The notes beneath the pieces were generated by a model. The model had not been told where the DNA came from. It saw only the letters and a list, made by a program, of their open reading frames with translations, and ran no database searches. Positions 53,290 to 64,000 of a DNA stretch of 64,000 nt are shown in pieces. The stretch's first letter is position 1. Every line of letters starts with the position of its first letter. The translations under genes were made by a program, and so were the position numbers. Where the stretch lies: assembly GCA_009667805.1 (NCBI GenBank), contig CM019075.1:18039615-18103614 (forward strand). The letters run 5' to 3'. Source of the stretch: Leptobrachium leishanense. Its lineage: Eukaryota > Chordata > Amphibia > Anura > Megophryidae.

Positions 53290-53437
53290 ATTGCTCAGGC
53301 CGAACTTCAAAAGACATGCTCCAGGTCCACAGCTGAAAGCGTACCCAGCGGATGCCCGCATGTGTGCCAATGCAGGCCTCCTCCTCTTTTACCACCTCCA
53401 CCGCCTCCACCACCTCCTCCGAGACTTGCACCACCCA
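53290..53437 (+). CDS. prima1: prima1 exon: proline-rich attachment domain
   Basis: The exon encodes 49 residues plus one base. It starts IAQAELQKTCS, continues with CPHVCQCRPPP and an unbroken run of eleven prolines in RPPPLLPPPPPPPPPPP, then RLAPP. The HVCQCRPPP plus polyproline arrangement is diagnostic of the PRAD of PRIMA1, which inserts into the four-helix bundle of acetylcholinesterase T-subunits; its cysteines form disulphides with the enzyme tails. ColQ has a PRAD too, but lacks this cysteine context. The acceptor gives phase 0, matching the donor at 31128. The donor A|GTGAGT at 53438 leaves phase 1. The stretch before the CQC motif is a few residues longer than in mammals as I recall them. 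The downstream transmembrane exon is not seen before 64000. Confidence 0.88.
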
Positions 53438-53639
53438 GTGAGTATAAAATGGAGCTATGCGATTTGTTAAATTATTGTTAATAGACCTAAAACTGGGGTA
53501 AATTGGTAACAAGCAGCAAAGATTTGTTGGGATACTACTCCACTGAAAGCATGAAGTTGAGTTGGGCAAAAACTCTGACATGCTAGATGAGCAGCAACTC
53601 GTTGAGGTCAGTTGGTTTCTGAAGGCTTGGGTGAAAAAG
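53438..53639 (+). other. prima1 intron after the PRAD exon
   Basis: Starts with the GTGAGT donor; nothing else recognised before the L2 fragment. Confidence 0.5.
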
Positions 53640-54480
53640 TACCGGGGGTGCATGTGGGCTGGGTGGGAAGATGGTGCAAGAAATGTACAGTGATGTCAGT
53701 GAGGGATCATGGAGGGAGCCGATAGGCTTCTCTAAAGTAATGTGTTTTCAGAGACCTCTTGAAGGAATGGAGAGACGGGGAGAGTCTGATGTTGCGGGGG
53801 ATTGAGTTCCACAGAAAGGGGGCAACTCGGGAGAAGTCTTGAAGGCGGCAGTGGGGGTGCAGGTACGAGGAACTGATAGCATCAGATCATTTGGCAGAAC
53901 GAAGTGGTCAGGATTGAATGTACCTGCTAATAAGAGAGGAAATGTAGTCAGGGGCGCGGTTATGGAGAGCTTTGTATGTGAGGACCAATATTTTGAAGTG
54001 GATTCTAAGCTAAACAGAGAGCCAGTGTAGACAAAGGGGTGAGGTGTATGATTCTGGCACAGTCATTCATAACAGACTGCAGAAGAGAATCTGGGATCTT
54101 TTAAGGCCAGAGAGAAGGAGGTTACAGAAGTCATGGTCGGAGATAATAAGAGCTTGGATGAGCATTGTAGTAGAGTCCTGATTAAGAAAGGGACGGATGC
54201 GTGCAATGTTTTTTAGGTGGAGGTAGCAAGATTTGGTTAGTGACTGAATGTGAGGAGTAAAGGATAGATCTGAGTCCAAGAGGACCTGTAGTCAACGAGC
54301 CTGAGAATTAGAAGTAATGGTCATACCATTCACCGGATGGCAAATGTGCACAAGAATGGAGGATTTAGATGGAGGGAAGATGAGAAGCTCAGTTTTAGAG
54401 AGGTTGTACTTTAGGAAATGGGAACTCATCAAGTCGGACACTGGTGACAGGCAGGCTGTAACACAGTCCAACACAGTACC
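53640..54480 (-). pseudogene. L2 LINE ORF2 fragment, inverted
   Basis: On the minus strand the fragment runs from the palm/thumb (LKYNLSKTELLIFPPSKS, then SFTPHIQSLTKSCYLHLKNI and ARIRPFLNQD) to the C-terminus (LWNSIPRNIRLSP, then LHSFKRSLKTHYFREAY, ending near 53672). These are characteristic L2 LINE segments. At least one internal deletion (about 54060) and frame changes break it. Confidence 0.85.
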
Positions 54481-54676
54481 TTTTAATCAATACGATAAGC
54501 TGTTTGAGAGTCTCCTTCCTTCTTCAGGACATAAGACTCTTGAAAGCTTGTCATATTGTTTTATTGTTAGTCAAATAAACAAAGTATAATGGCATCTTAC
54601 AATACTCTGATTAGTTCTTAATTTGTTCTTTTTTTCCCTATGACCAATAGACCTAGGCTATAACTTACTTATCATG
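54481..54676. other. Retro-element tail-like sequence
   Basis: CCTTCTTCAGGACATAAGAC, TTGAAAGCTTGTCATATTG and TCAAATAAAC resemble the tail family at 30170-30310, now in + orientation and without an intact hammerhead box. Confidence 0.45.
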
Positions 54677-55673
54677 TGTCAGGGTATATGGTGGTAGCCT
54701 GTAAGGTGGAATGGCAGGCGTGATGGAACGGGGCAGAGAACAGTACTAGTAGGGCCCAAGAGTGCTGAGAAAGGGGGTCTGGAGGTAGAGTAAACGAGGA
54801 ACAGGCCAAGGTCAGGGCAGATGTCTGGCAGGCAAAGTTGAACAAACAAATCCAGGTCAGTACACCGGGGAGTTCAGACAAAGGTAATAGGGAAAGGGAA
54901 CAATAGGGAGAGAGATGTAACCAGGTAGGCTTCAATATTGGAGCTGAGACTGAATGGACGAGCTGGGTTTTATAGCCTGAGTCCCTACAGACTCCTCCTG
55001 CCCTATTGAGGGTGGCTGTGACAGCAGCGTGTGCAGCAAGCCTGTCGGCATATTGGTGGTGGCAGTCTATGAATGCGCCACCATCATGGGGTCTAGGGCG
55101 GGCCTGAAGTCTCACACTTCTCCTGGTTCAGCTAGGAGCCCCAGTAGAGGCCAATCCGGATCCTAAAGGGGGATATCATCAGCCAGGACACCAGGATTCT
55201 CCTATTGCCAATGGGAGGCAGTCTCGAGACTGCCGTTCGGTGAGAAGGCCTGAGTCTGACCCATTCCACGAGGCGCACTGAAATCATGTGACTTATTTAC
55301 TTAGACTCCAGAGGAGGAAGATGCGCCTGGCTGGGCTCCGCCGATATGGCAGCCGGCCCGCATCACATGCCAATGACGTCAACGTGTCCTGGTCAGCAAT
55401 GGAGGACTTACTATGTATAAAAAAACAGTCAGCTCAATCAGTCCTTGCTCCAGCATTGAAGCAGTCTCCTTCTATATCTCCCTTCTCTAGGCTTTATTGC
55501 GCCCTTGCTGTGTATGACTAGTTTTTTTACCATGAGTATTGCCGCCACCCGTGACCTATGCTCTGATACCAGATTACGAATTGTGGATAGCCCATAGTAC
55601 TACATCCGTGTCCATTACTGCTCCAGTTACTTCCTTTGGGCTCCCACCCACCTACCCCAGTAGCAATGTGACA
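54677..55673 (+). mobile_element. Candidate solo LTR
   Basis: The 997 bases begin TGTCAGGG and end GTGACA, contain a promoter-like TGTATAAAAAAA (55415-55426) about 250 bases before the end, and a ACGTCA near 55376. The composition (GC-richer U3, then a TATA box) is LTR-like. The flanks (TCATG; CAAAA) do not form a target duplication, so the call is tentative. Confidence 0.4.
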
Positions 55674-57461
55674 CAAAAATGTGTGTGGAACTTATGTGTG
55701 CTATTTCAAAAATGACTAAAATTGGTGAAGATCATCAATTCCTGAAAATTTCAAGTTACAGGGTTTTATATAATTCCATTTTTAACTAATAAACTCAAGT
55801 GTACAGTTTTTAACACTTTTCAATCTTTCAACCTCAAGTTCTCCTCAATGAGATGTCGAGTTCCCCACTTGTGATAAACCCAAAAAACTACCATTGTTCA
55901 TCTCTGGAGGTCTTCAACTCTAAAATAAATTCTAGTTTCCATCGATATTTCCCTACTGTCTCTTGGATTTACAACATTTTTCATGATATTAAGAACAATG
56001 GAGGCATTCTTGGGGTGAATAGATGGTGCACAGGACCGCAGGGTCAGTGAGTGGAATGATGGGATCTGAGGGTGATTGTGCAAATCCTCATGAGCTCAAT
56101 GGGTATGGGTAACTTTTCACGGTTTCGTGGAGAATGGGCAGATTTCGAGAATGAATGAATGAATGAATTGGTCATTGAGGTTTGTAGAAGGAATGGGCAG
56201 TATCTCTAAATTGTAGGAAAAAGGCACGAGCAGATTTAACACGTTGCAATACAGGTACGCAGGAATCGAATATCATTGTATTGCATCTTGAAACCATTAG
56301 AAATAACCTTTTTTTTAAAAAAAAATTCTGTTAGGAGGTTGTAGATGTGCTTATTCTTTCTTTGTGATTGTGACTTTGGGTAACATTTTGAGACGATGAA
56401 AGCCCTGAGATACCACTGGCTCTGCAAGGGTTAGGAATGTTGTGGATTCAGGCAACCTTTATATAAAGAAAGGACATAACTTTGGTGGATTGACTCATGC
56501 CTGAAAGCTTTCAGATGATCGCGATAAGGGGATAATGGTATATCTAATGTTTTGCTTTTAAAAAGTTTGGAGCACTTTATCAGTTGCCCCCTCCCCCCAG
56601 CCTTGCAGCCTTTAATCCTCCAAAGGAGAATACCATCAAGATAAATCTCAGATAAATGTATTTTCTGTGCAGAAGATACCTTCAGAGAAAGAATTTCCAG
56701 ATATCAAAGAGCCAAGGAAGCTTGGCTTCAATTAAATATATTTTTTATATATTTTTTTTTACTATGCACAAATGAAAGCAGGGTTGTTATGAAATGTCGA
56801 TGTATAAATGAATTTCATAAACTTCCAAATCAATAACATATACTATGGATCCTTTTAATCTAGTAAAAGCTATTTAAATCACGTAAGAGGCACTTGGCAA
56901 ATTGACGTCGCATTAATCCACTTCAGTATATTAATATGCTACGGTATCATGGACCAGTTTTTTTCTGGTTAACGGTTATGATGATGTTTCTGCCATAAAT
57001 AATGTATTCATTCTAACATGGCTACTCCTGTTTTGCATCAATCTGATGGAGTACAACAGCCAGCGCACCAGTCTAGCATTGCTGCGTCAGTTGTATGTCC
57101 TTTTTATAATCCCGCTAAGGGCAGGACCCAGACATTCCGCCCCTCTGATATCGTAGCCAATAGGATTCCTTTCCAGGGTGTTTAATGGCATCTCTTCTTG
57201 AGTGCTGTGGTCTGTTGTGGTTTCACTTCCCTCTAGCACAGATCTCTTCTGGTTTGCGTTTGTGTGTCTTGACTTTGGCTTTGTTACTGTCTAGCCTGGT
57301 TTTTTTACCCTTCAACATCGGCTGTGTCTCTCTTTGCAGTAGTTTCTCCTGCCCCAGGCTCGGCTCATTCCTTGAACATTCCTAGTGTAGCCTCCTTTAT
57401 CCGGCCATTAAAAGGACCGGTAGTTAAGTTCTTGTCTTTCACTTCTATGGATACTGAATAT
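55674..57461. other. No gene recognised
   Basis: No protein family found. The part from about 57060 to 57440 is GC-richer with pyrimidine runs and could be LTR or exon material, but no ends or splice-consistent frame were found. Confidence 0.45.
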
Positions 57462-58172
57462 GGGCCATATTACATTCTCTGGAGAAATGCGCTCGCGCAG
57501 CGCAATTTTTTTTGTGCGCATTGTCCAGCATTATCGCGCGAAAATTAACGTGATATTCGGATCCGAACGCATTTTCTCATCCGTCAAAAAATAACGTTAG
57601 TAAAAAAAACACGCAAAAGGAAGTGTAATACGCACGCAGTAACGTTGCGCATGTAAATCAGTGTGCGGACTGTTTTTTTCACGGGATTCAGCCAATCAGA
57701 ATTAAGAACCTTAATTGACTCACTAACGTTTTTGTGCCTGTCAAAATAAATCTGAGTATACATGCTGCAGCAATAAAAAAAATATGCACAAATTCACAAT
57801 TTTTTGGTTTGGGTATGTGTAGAATGTGTAACTATACTGTGCTGTTTTTTTTTTTTTTGTGCTGGTGTATTTTGATTCGGACAGAACGTTCAGATTTGCA
57901 GTTAACACCAGGTTTTCAAAGACGTTAAAATTATGCGCGCAAACGTCGTTTGTAGGAAGCTGCGCATCTATTGAAATACCATCTGCTTAACGCATTTGCG
58001 CTCACAATGTTAAGTATAGGACGTGCACAGTTCATCACGCTCGCGCAAGTCCATCCACGTCAAACGATAACGAGCATCGTTTGCGCGACGTTCTGCACAA
58101 ATGGTTTTGTCCTCACGCAAATGCGCATTTGCGTGCGCGCAAAACCGATGCGCGAGGAATGAAATAGGGCCC
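57462..58172. mobile_element. CpG-rich inverted-repeat element
   Basis: The ends GGGCCATATTACATTC and GGGCCCTATTTCATTC (right end inverted) are flanked by TAT on both sides. The interior is dense in GCGC and CGCAAA words, especially within 120 bases of each end, unlike the flanks. There is no transposase; class uncertain (3-bp target would fit Harbinger-like). Confidence 0.7.
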
Positions 58173-58544
58173 TATGTATTTAGGATGTGTATAGGACCAC
58201 ATGTAAGAGCTTACCACCATAATGTCGCCCCTTGGAGTCATTCTGACACCCCAGCCATAGCCACACGTTGTTCTGCTGTCCTAGGCTCATCAGCTTTCCA
58301 TCCTCACGTCATCTTGAATGTTCTCTCCCAGATAAACTATGGATTTTGACGTGGAATGTCTAAACCATGAGTGATTTTGTAGCTCTTCTTGGCATCGTTA
58401 CACTAACCCTCTGGACCCACCGCATCAGTTTTGTGCTTTAACATGTTGGTGCACTTGGACGATTTAAACCTGAGCTTGATAGTTGTTCATTGCCCTTTTT
58501 TGGTTCTACACATTTCCACAGCTGAATGAGTTCTGGAAGAGGGT
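58173..58544. other. No gene recognised
   Basis: Nothing identified. Confidence 0.5.
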
Positions 58545-58548
58545 TTAA

Positions 58549-58853
58549 AACACTTCTAATCTAACCCCCGTTGATGTCCATTGCATACATCCCACACAAT
58601 GAAACCCTCACAAGTTAGTCTTCTGGACTTTTGACCAATTTACTCCATTATATGCCCATTGCCACACAATGTAAAGATACCGGGGGGGGGGGGGGTTACA
58701 ACTCATATTATCACAAAATAGAAGTACCAAGTTGCACAAAATAGAGTAAAATATTGTAGCTAAACATACATGAGAAAAACAAAGCACAGTGAGATACCAG
58801 AAACCTAAAATAAACAAATTAAGAACATTTCAATTTTGGGTAGTGATGTTGCT
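58549..58853. mobile_element. TTAA-flanked MITE A, uninterrupted copy
   Basis: Homologous to 4992-5322 and bounded by TTAA at 58545-58548 and 58854-58857. It preserves the GGTAGTGATG site where the Gypsy element landed in the other copy. It contains a run of 14 G at 58682-58695. Confidence 0.6.
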
Positions 58854-58857
58854 TTAA

Positions 58858-59244
58858 GCAATAATAACTTATTCTCGTGTGTGCGCTTTGGATTGTGATA
58901 TGAAGTCGATCATCTCTTTTTAGTCTTGGGAATCTCTAAACCCTTCCAATTTTATATAATAAATTGCTGGAAATGGTCAATTGATTCACAGTAAAACTCC
59001 GAAACTGGATAAATGCTGCCAAGTATTCGCCTTCTCCCTAGCATTATAAAATATTTCCAGATGTCTGAAAACAAAAAATATTTTAAAATTGATTGTACAT
59101 TTCATAGCTAAGTACTGGAGATGTTTGGCCGGGCTGTGATATAAAAACCAAAACACAGAGGGAAGAAAATCGATAACAGCAAATAAACATTACAGAAACC
59201 TCCCATCACCTTTCATGCTCTGTTGGGTTTTTTCTTTTTTAACG
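58858..59244. other. No gene recognised
   Basis: Nothing identified. Confidence 0.5.
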
Positions 59245-59553
59245 ATTTCAGCCGATTGCCTCCTATATAGTATTTGGGTTTTTCGGTCAATTCAGCCGAT
59301 TGAAAAACCCAAATACTATATAGGAGACAATCAGCTGAATTGACCGAAAAACCCAAATACTATATAGGAGGCAATCGGCTGAATTGACTGAAAAACCCAA
59401 ATACTATATAGGAGACAGTCAATTCAGCCGATTGCCTCCTATATAGTATTTAGGTTTTTCGGTCAATTCAGCCGATTGCCTCCTATATATAGTATTTGGG
59501 TTTTTCGGTCAATTCAGCCAATTGTCTCCTATATAGCATTTGGGTTTTTTCGA
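59245..59553. repeat. 44-bp tandem array with an inverted block
   Basis: The unit contains TCAGCCGATTGCCTCCTATA and ATTTGGGTTTTTCGGTCAAT. About seven units are present: the first forward, the next three reversed (59300-59420), the last three forward again. Both switch points lie inside units, near TCAGCCGATTGAAAAACCC and GAGACAGTCAATTCAGCC. Confidence 0.9.
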
Positions 59554-62154
59554 TGAACATTATTGGCAAAAGAATGAAAAATTAATTTATAGAGATAAAT
59601 CCGAAAACGCTATTAACACTACGTATAGGCATAGCTGCGGTTTCTCTAAGCGAGTTAACGGCCGAGTTGCGAAACACTATCAAGTGCTGGTCCATTAGCC
59701 GCCGGTCTGCTCTGCTTACCCCGAGCTGAAGAATGCCAGAGACGCACATTTGTAGCTTATAGGAAACAAATCTCTGAAGAATGAAACCACTGTAACAATC
59801 ACTGCTGGCTCCTAAACGGATAAGAATCATACATACACAGCACATAATACTAGTTTGGAAATTAATCTGTTAGACAGGGCGACGTTTCATGCTCCACCAC
59901 CAGTTATAATTCTCCCATTTAATATTTCCTTGCTGATTTACCCCAATTCATTTCCCGTCACACTCATGTGCGGTATAAGGGCTCACTGTGCAGAGGTCTC
60001 TATAGAGGTATCTACACGTGATACAGTAGGACAATCCAAGGATGTTGTCAGATACAAGCAAAGGTCGAGGCAGAGAGCAAAGGTTCAAGAATGAGGGGGC
60101 AGACATGAAGTACTGGTATGTGGGAAATACTAGCTTCAATGTACTCGACACCGAGAAGACCAGAAATAAACTTTCAACTCACGCTTTCAACTGGGTCACC
60201 ACCCCCTACAATCATTGGTGCATGAACCAAAGAGACCTCCCAGACCACTGGCTGCTCCCAGCTCTGTGAACCCATGCCCCAAACCTAATAATGGAAATCT
60301 CAGCCTCCCGGTGCCAACTTGGCTCACACCATTTGCAGGCACGGCATTCCATAGGTTAAGAGACGTTGTGTGCTTGTTTTATGTTGGCCATCATGGGCAT
60401 GATGAGCTAAGTCTCCCCCCCACCTTTGGCTCCCCTGGTAAGTTGTTCCACAAATGACATGCAGAAAGAAAAAGAAACGAGCCAGCACTCGTATGGTCCA
60501 AGAATGTGTCTTTTAATTTATGGAATTATCAACACCACCAGCAGCAACATTACTCGGCTTTTGCCATGCTATGACAGCCTTCCAAAGCAGAGGGCTTTCC
60601 TCTCCCCAGAAGGCTGTCAATCATATTATGCTGGCAGAGACTTCCTGGGCTCCGATTAGCACTGCACAGATGTCCAGCCCATTCAACAGACAATGATCAG
60701 ATACTCATCAGATTACACCTAGTTGCATGCAATCATGGCCTCTGAAGCCTAACGCTGCATTGCCTGTGTGCACACTTTACCGTAACAGGCCTATAGACTC
60801 TGTATTGTGTAGAAGCTTGGCATCCATGCTGCTCCAAAAGGCACAGACACTTTCCTGAGCGTGGGCAAAGTGGTGATGGTCTGTGACAGGTAGTGCTTTA
60901 GGAAATGTGATCGGAGATTCAGTGGCTATGTCCAAGGATGCCCCTAACCCGTTCTCATTGGACATTGAGTCTATATTTCTGAAAGAATTCTGGGAATTTT
61001 AAGCCTCAACATCTGGGGGTCCATGGGTTTGACAGTCCTGCTGTAAACCATCTCCTTTCTTCTTATCACGGTTGCCTGCCCCCTCACTGGCAATTCTGTG
61101 GGTTAGCCGGCATACAGTTGTTGTGTAGGGGTGCCGGACATACGTTTCTGTCTGTACTGTTCTTAAAACGTCCTACAGGCACTGCACAGACAACAATTAT
61201 GGTGCCAAACTATCCTAAGACTGGAAGCAGCTTCGGTGTAGTTTGTATCAGCTCAAACAGCAATATGAACCATCCAATCTAATAAATGAAATTGATATAT
61301 CTCATTAGGGATATACTCAGCCTTTCTTTAACTGGTAGCTTGGCCAATTGTTTTAATGCACTGCTATGGAACCTGTGTATACAACAGCGTGGAGGCTTTA
61401 TCCCTCCTAATAACAAAAAGATGTATCATCTTCCTGACTTACCAAGAACTTAATAATGGTTCCTTATTGCATCAGAGATTCCTTGTTTCTATATCCACAT
61501 TGTCTATTAATAATAATTACTGAAAATCCCCCCTTTCCAACAGTGAAGTGTCAGCTCTTGGGAATGCAGCCTGACCACTCTTTTTACGGGGGAGGGGGCA
61601 GAGTTCCCATTTTGTCCATATGCTTTTATTTTTGCATTTAATCACTTATATAGGATATTTATTATTTCCCTAATACCCACAATGTGTGAACATATATATG
61701 TATATAATACTTTTGAAATTGGGGAGGGGTAAGTTAAGTGTTCAATATTGATTGCAGGGAAGTAATCTTGACGAGTACCCCCACTTTGTTTCAAGACTTA
61801 AACATTGCCCCTTCCAGTCAAGTAGGTCCAGGAGAGGACAGCGTCCTTCTATGTCAAGTGCTTTTGGGCTGTAGCAGAAGTCCTTCGTTCTTATGGCAGT
61901 TCCTATAAAAATTTTTCGAAGCCTTCACTTCGTATGGAGCTAGTTTTGTTACTTTACAAGATAGAACTGTATCTCTGTATGTCAAAGGCTTACACGTCAT
62001 TGCCCTCCGGCATGATTCGACACATCCACAGGACTGTCGCTACATTATAGCTGGTGGCAGAGCCATAGCTAGCTCCTTTTGCACCCGAGGCAAGAACAGT
62101 AAACTGTGCCCCCCACAATATTTTTACAGATATATATATATATATATATATATA
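59554..62154. other. No gene recognised
   Basis: 2.6 kb without recognised protein, repeat ends or RNA gene. I specifically looked for a transmembrane exon of prima1 and found none. A (TA)n tract lies at 62130-62153. Confidence 0.45.
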
Positions 62155-62401
62155 ACATCCGTGATATTTGGTTGGCTGGGAATGTTAATCACAGATTGGA
62201 TATAAATTTAGCACTTTGTTTTGAATTTTACAGATCTTCAGTTCCAGTTCAAACTCACCGGCAGCAGGGCTGAAAAGCAAAGTAATTGCACACTGTCAGA
62301 AGGACGAACTGAAACTGAAGATCTGTAAAATTCATAACAAAGTGTCAAGTTATTATCGAATCAAGGATTAGCATTCTCAGTCAATCCGATATCACGGATG
62401 T
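62155..62401. mobile_element. Foldback MITE
   Basis: Arms of about 100 bases pair imperfectly: ACATCCGTGATAT...ACTTTGTTTTGAATTTTACAG at the left, and the inverse of CTGTAAAATTCATAACAAAGTG...ATATCACGGATGT at the right, with about 45 bases of loop. The target site is probably TA-rich but not resolved. Confidence 0.75.
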
Positions 62402-62514
62402 CATGTTTATGGGGGGGCATGCACAGGTGATCCTGTTTCCACATTATATGGAGGGTGCACATATCAGCAGATTGCCAAATTTGACAGAGCTAGGGACGCT
62501 CATGCCCCCGTTCC

Positions 62515-63060
62515 GTGCACCTTCTTTCCCTCTTTTCCATTGTCTTCCTCTACTCTCTACCCCTTTCCTCCCTTCCTCTCTTTCTCCCCTTCTCATGCCC
62601 ATTTTCTTCCCCTCTCTTCTTTCCATGTAAATTCTCCCCCTCCAAGTCCATTCTCACCTCGTTTTTATGCCCACCCCTCCTTTTTCAGTCCAGTCCCCCC
62701 TCCTTTTCATATTCATTTCACCCGTTTTTTCAGTTCATTTCACCCCCTCTTTTTCATGTTCATTTCACCCCCTCTTTTTTCAGTCCATTCCCCCTCATTT
62801 TCATTTCATGTTTCACCACCATTTTTCAATCCATTTCCCCTCCTGTCATGTTAATTTCACCCCATTTCCCCCTCCTTTTTCTGTTCATTCCCCCTCCTTC
62901 TCATATTCATTTCACCCATTTCCCCTCTTCCTATTCATTACACCCCCTCCTTTTTTCTGTCCATTCCCCCTTCTCATATTCATTTCACCCCATTTCCCCC
63001 TCCTTCTCATTTTTATGACACCCCCCTCTGTCTCCAGTCCATTCCCCCACCTTCTCATAT
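62515..63060. repeat. Polypyrimidine tract
   Basis: Over 540 bases that are more than 80 percent C and T on the + strand, in irregular units such as TTCATTTCACCCC. Open frames here are artefacts of composition. Such tracts can form triplex DNA. Confidence 0.85.
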
Positions 63061-63424
63061 TTACCTTCTTTGAAGCTGGGAGCCGGCAGCAGGTCTTTGC
63101 CTTGTTCCTCCGTTGCAGAATAGAGCACTGGGAGGAAGTGATGTTATATGATCCCTTCCTCCCAGTGCTGCCACGGCATGGAGTAATGTGACATGCAGCC
63201 TGGGAGGAAGCAGGGTCATGTGGCTGGCTGCTCCTCCCAAACTGGCAGAGGACAGAGAAGCGGCCAGTGAATAGATGCTGTGCATCCAATTAGCATCACA
63301 GATAGCAGCATTGCGCTACCGATTATTTTTTACAGACCTAACCAGCACTGGCTGTGCCCCCTCACAGCTGCACCTGAGGCCAGTGCCTCACTCGCCTCCC
63401 CATTCCTACGGCCCTGGCTGGTGG
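63061..63424. other. No gene recognised
   Basis: A short inverted repeat around GGGAGGAAG/CTTCCTCCC occurs at 63130-63210; otherwise nothing. Confidence 0.45.
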
Positions 63425-64000
63425 ACTCTTGGAGAGCTGACAGCAGCACGGCCTATGAATACACTCATTTTTCAAACGTATGCTCCTCGTATGCTAGACT
63501 GGATTACATTTTTATTCAACAACACTGTTTTGACCTAACCTCTAATGCGACGATTGGTACTCGAGCCTGGTCGGACCATGCGCCGGTTTTTCTAGATCTA
63601 CCTTCCCCCTTGTGCCGGCCGAGGGAACAGTCATGGAGATTGAATGTCTCCTTGTTAACTGACCCAATGCTTTGTCAGGACTTGTCTATGGTTTTATCCG
63701 AATTGTTTTTGCCGAGAACCTGACACAGGACGTGCCGATTCCCACTGTTTGGGAAGCCCATAAAGTGGTAATATGGGGATTTTTTATTAGTAGGGCCACT
63801 GCCCTCAAGAAGTCCCGTTCCAACGAACTCTCCACATTATTGACGGACATTCGCTCTCTAGAGCTCGAACGCCTCTACAGTCCCACTGACGATCTTACTC
63901 ACCGACAATCCCAACTCAAAAATAGAAAAAGAACGGTATATCTGTTTATAATGCATTACAGCTGAACAAAGAATGTCCATTCTGTGCTGAATATGCAATG
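63425..64000 (+). pseudogene. L1-like LINE ORF2, endonuclease region, partial
   Basis: The frame to 63723 contains YEYTHFSNVCSSYARLDYIF and AWSDHAPVFLDL, the C-terminal motifs of the apurinic-type endonuclease of L1/Tx1-like LINEs (the SDHAP catalytic motif). It continues in another frame (63672-63965) with VWEAHKVVIWGFFISRA, the linker that precedes the polymerase. At least one frameshift near 63690 breaks it. The copy runs off the right edge of the window, so its 3' extent is unknown. Confidence 0.8.

Noticed and set aside
53224..53470. Alternative 90-codon reading of the prima1 exon region
   Set aside because: The frame starting at 53198 reads the proline codons as His/Leu and breaks the splice-phase match; the PRAD frame is clearly better.
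53438..64000. Transmembrane exon of prima1
   Set aside because: I looked for a hydrophobic segment preceded by paired tryptophans and bounded by splice sites and found none; it probably lies beyond the window.

Overview
The window reads as intronic and flanking DNA of a vertebrate, most likely a frog. It is AT-rich and crowded with transposons, and the only host gene I can identify is prima1 (proline-rich membrane anchor 1, the membrane anchor of acetylcholinesterase), on the + strand. Two exons are visible. One (31005-31127) carries the start codon and signal peptide. The other (53290-53437) carries the proline-rich attachment domain. A 22.2-kb intron separates them. I do not see the transmembrane exon before the window ends. 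The frog assignment is an inference from the gene together with L2/CR1 LINE tails and TTAA-type elements of a kind common in amphibians.

Region by region. 1-4.9 kb: unannotated sequence with a 49-bp minisatellite. 5.0-14.9 kb: a nest. A short TTAA-flanked element was split by a Gypsy-type LTR retrotransposon on the minus strand (5323-14876, 5-bp duplication GTAGT). That retrotransposon has a SCAN/Gmr1-like gag and a protease, but no visible reverse transcriptase or integrase. It was later hit by a piggyBac-type MITE, a 1.16-kb foldback segment, a 2.0-kb retroposon and an LTR-derived patch. 15.5-31 kb: three copies of one terminal-inverted-repeat family, hammerhead-like motifs, microsatellites and a LINE tail. 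31-53.3 kb (prima1 intron): three inverted-dimer retro-insertions, a fourth copy of the inverted-repeat family with a TTAA element nested in it, and a young chromovirus (42976-49040). The chromovirus has near-identical LTRs, chromodomain integrase and a self-priming signature. Harbinger-type MITEs and AT-rich arrays fill the rest. 53.4-64 kb: CR1 and L2 fragments, a candidate solo LTR, a CpG-rich inverted-repeat element, a 44-bp array with an inverted block, and an L1-like LINE running off the right edge.

The most interesting structure is a recurrent one. Compact insertions made of two units in inverted orientation, with a one-sided tail and a 14-15-bp target duplication, occur beside minimal hammerhead-ribozyme motifs. 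This resembles what is known of Penelope-like elements, but no Penelope reverse transcriptase is present here. The chromovirus coding region is broken almost only by one-base indels although its LTRs are nearly identical, so sequencing error should be excluded before it is called dead.
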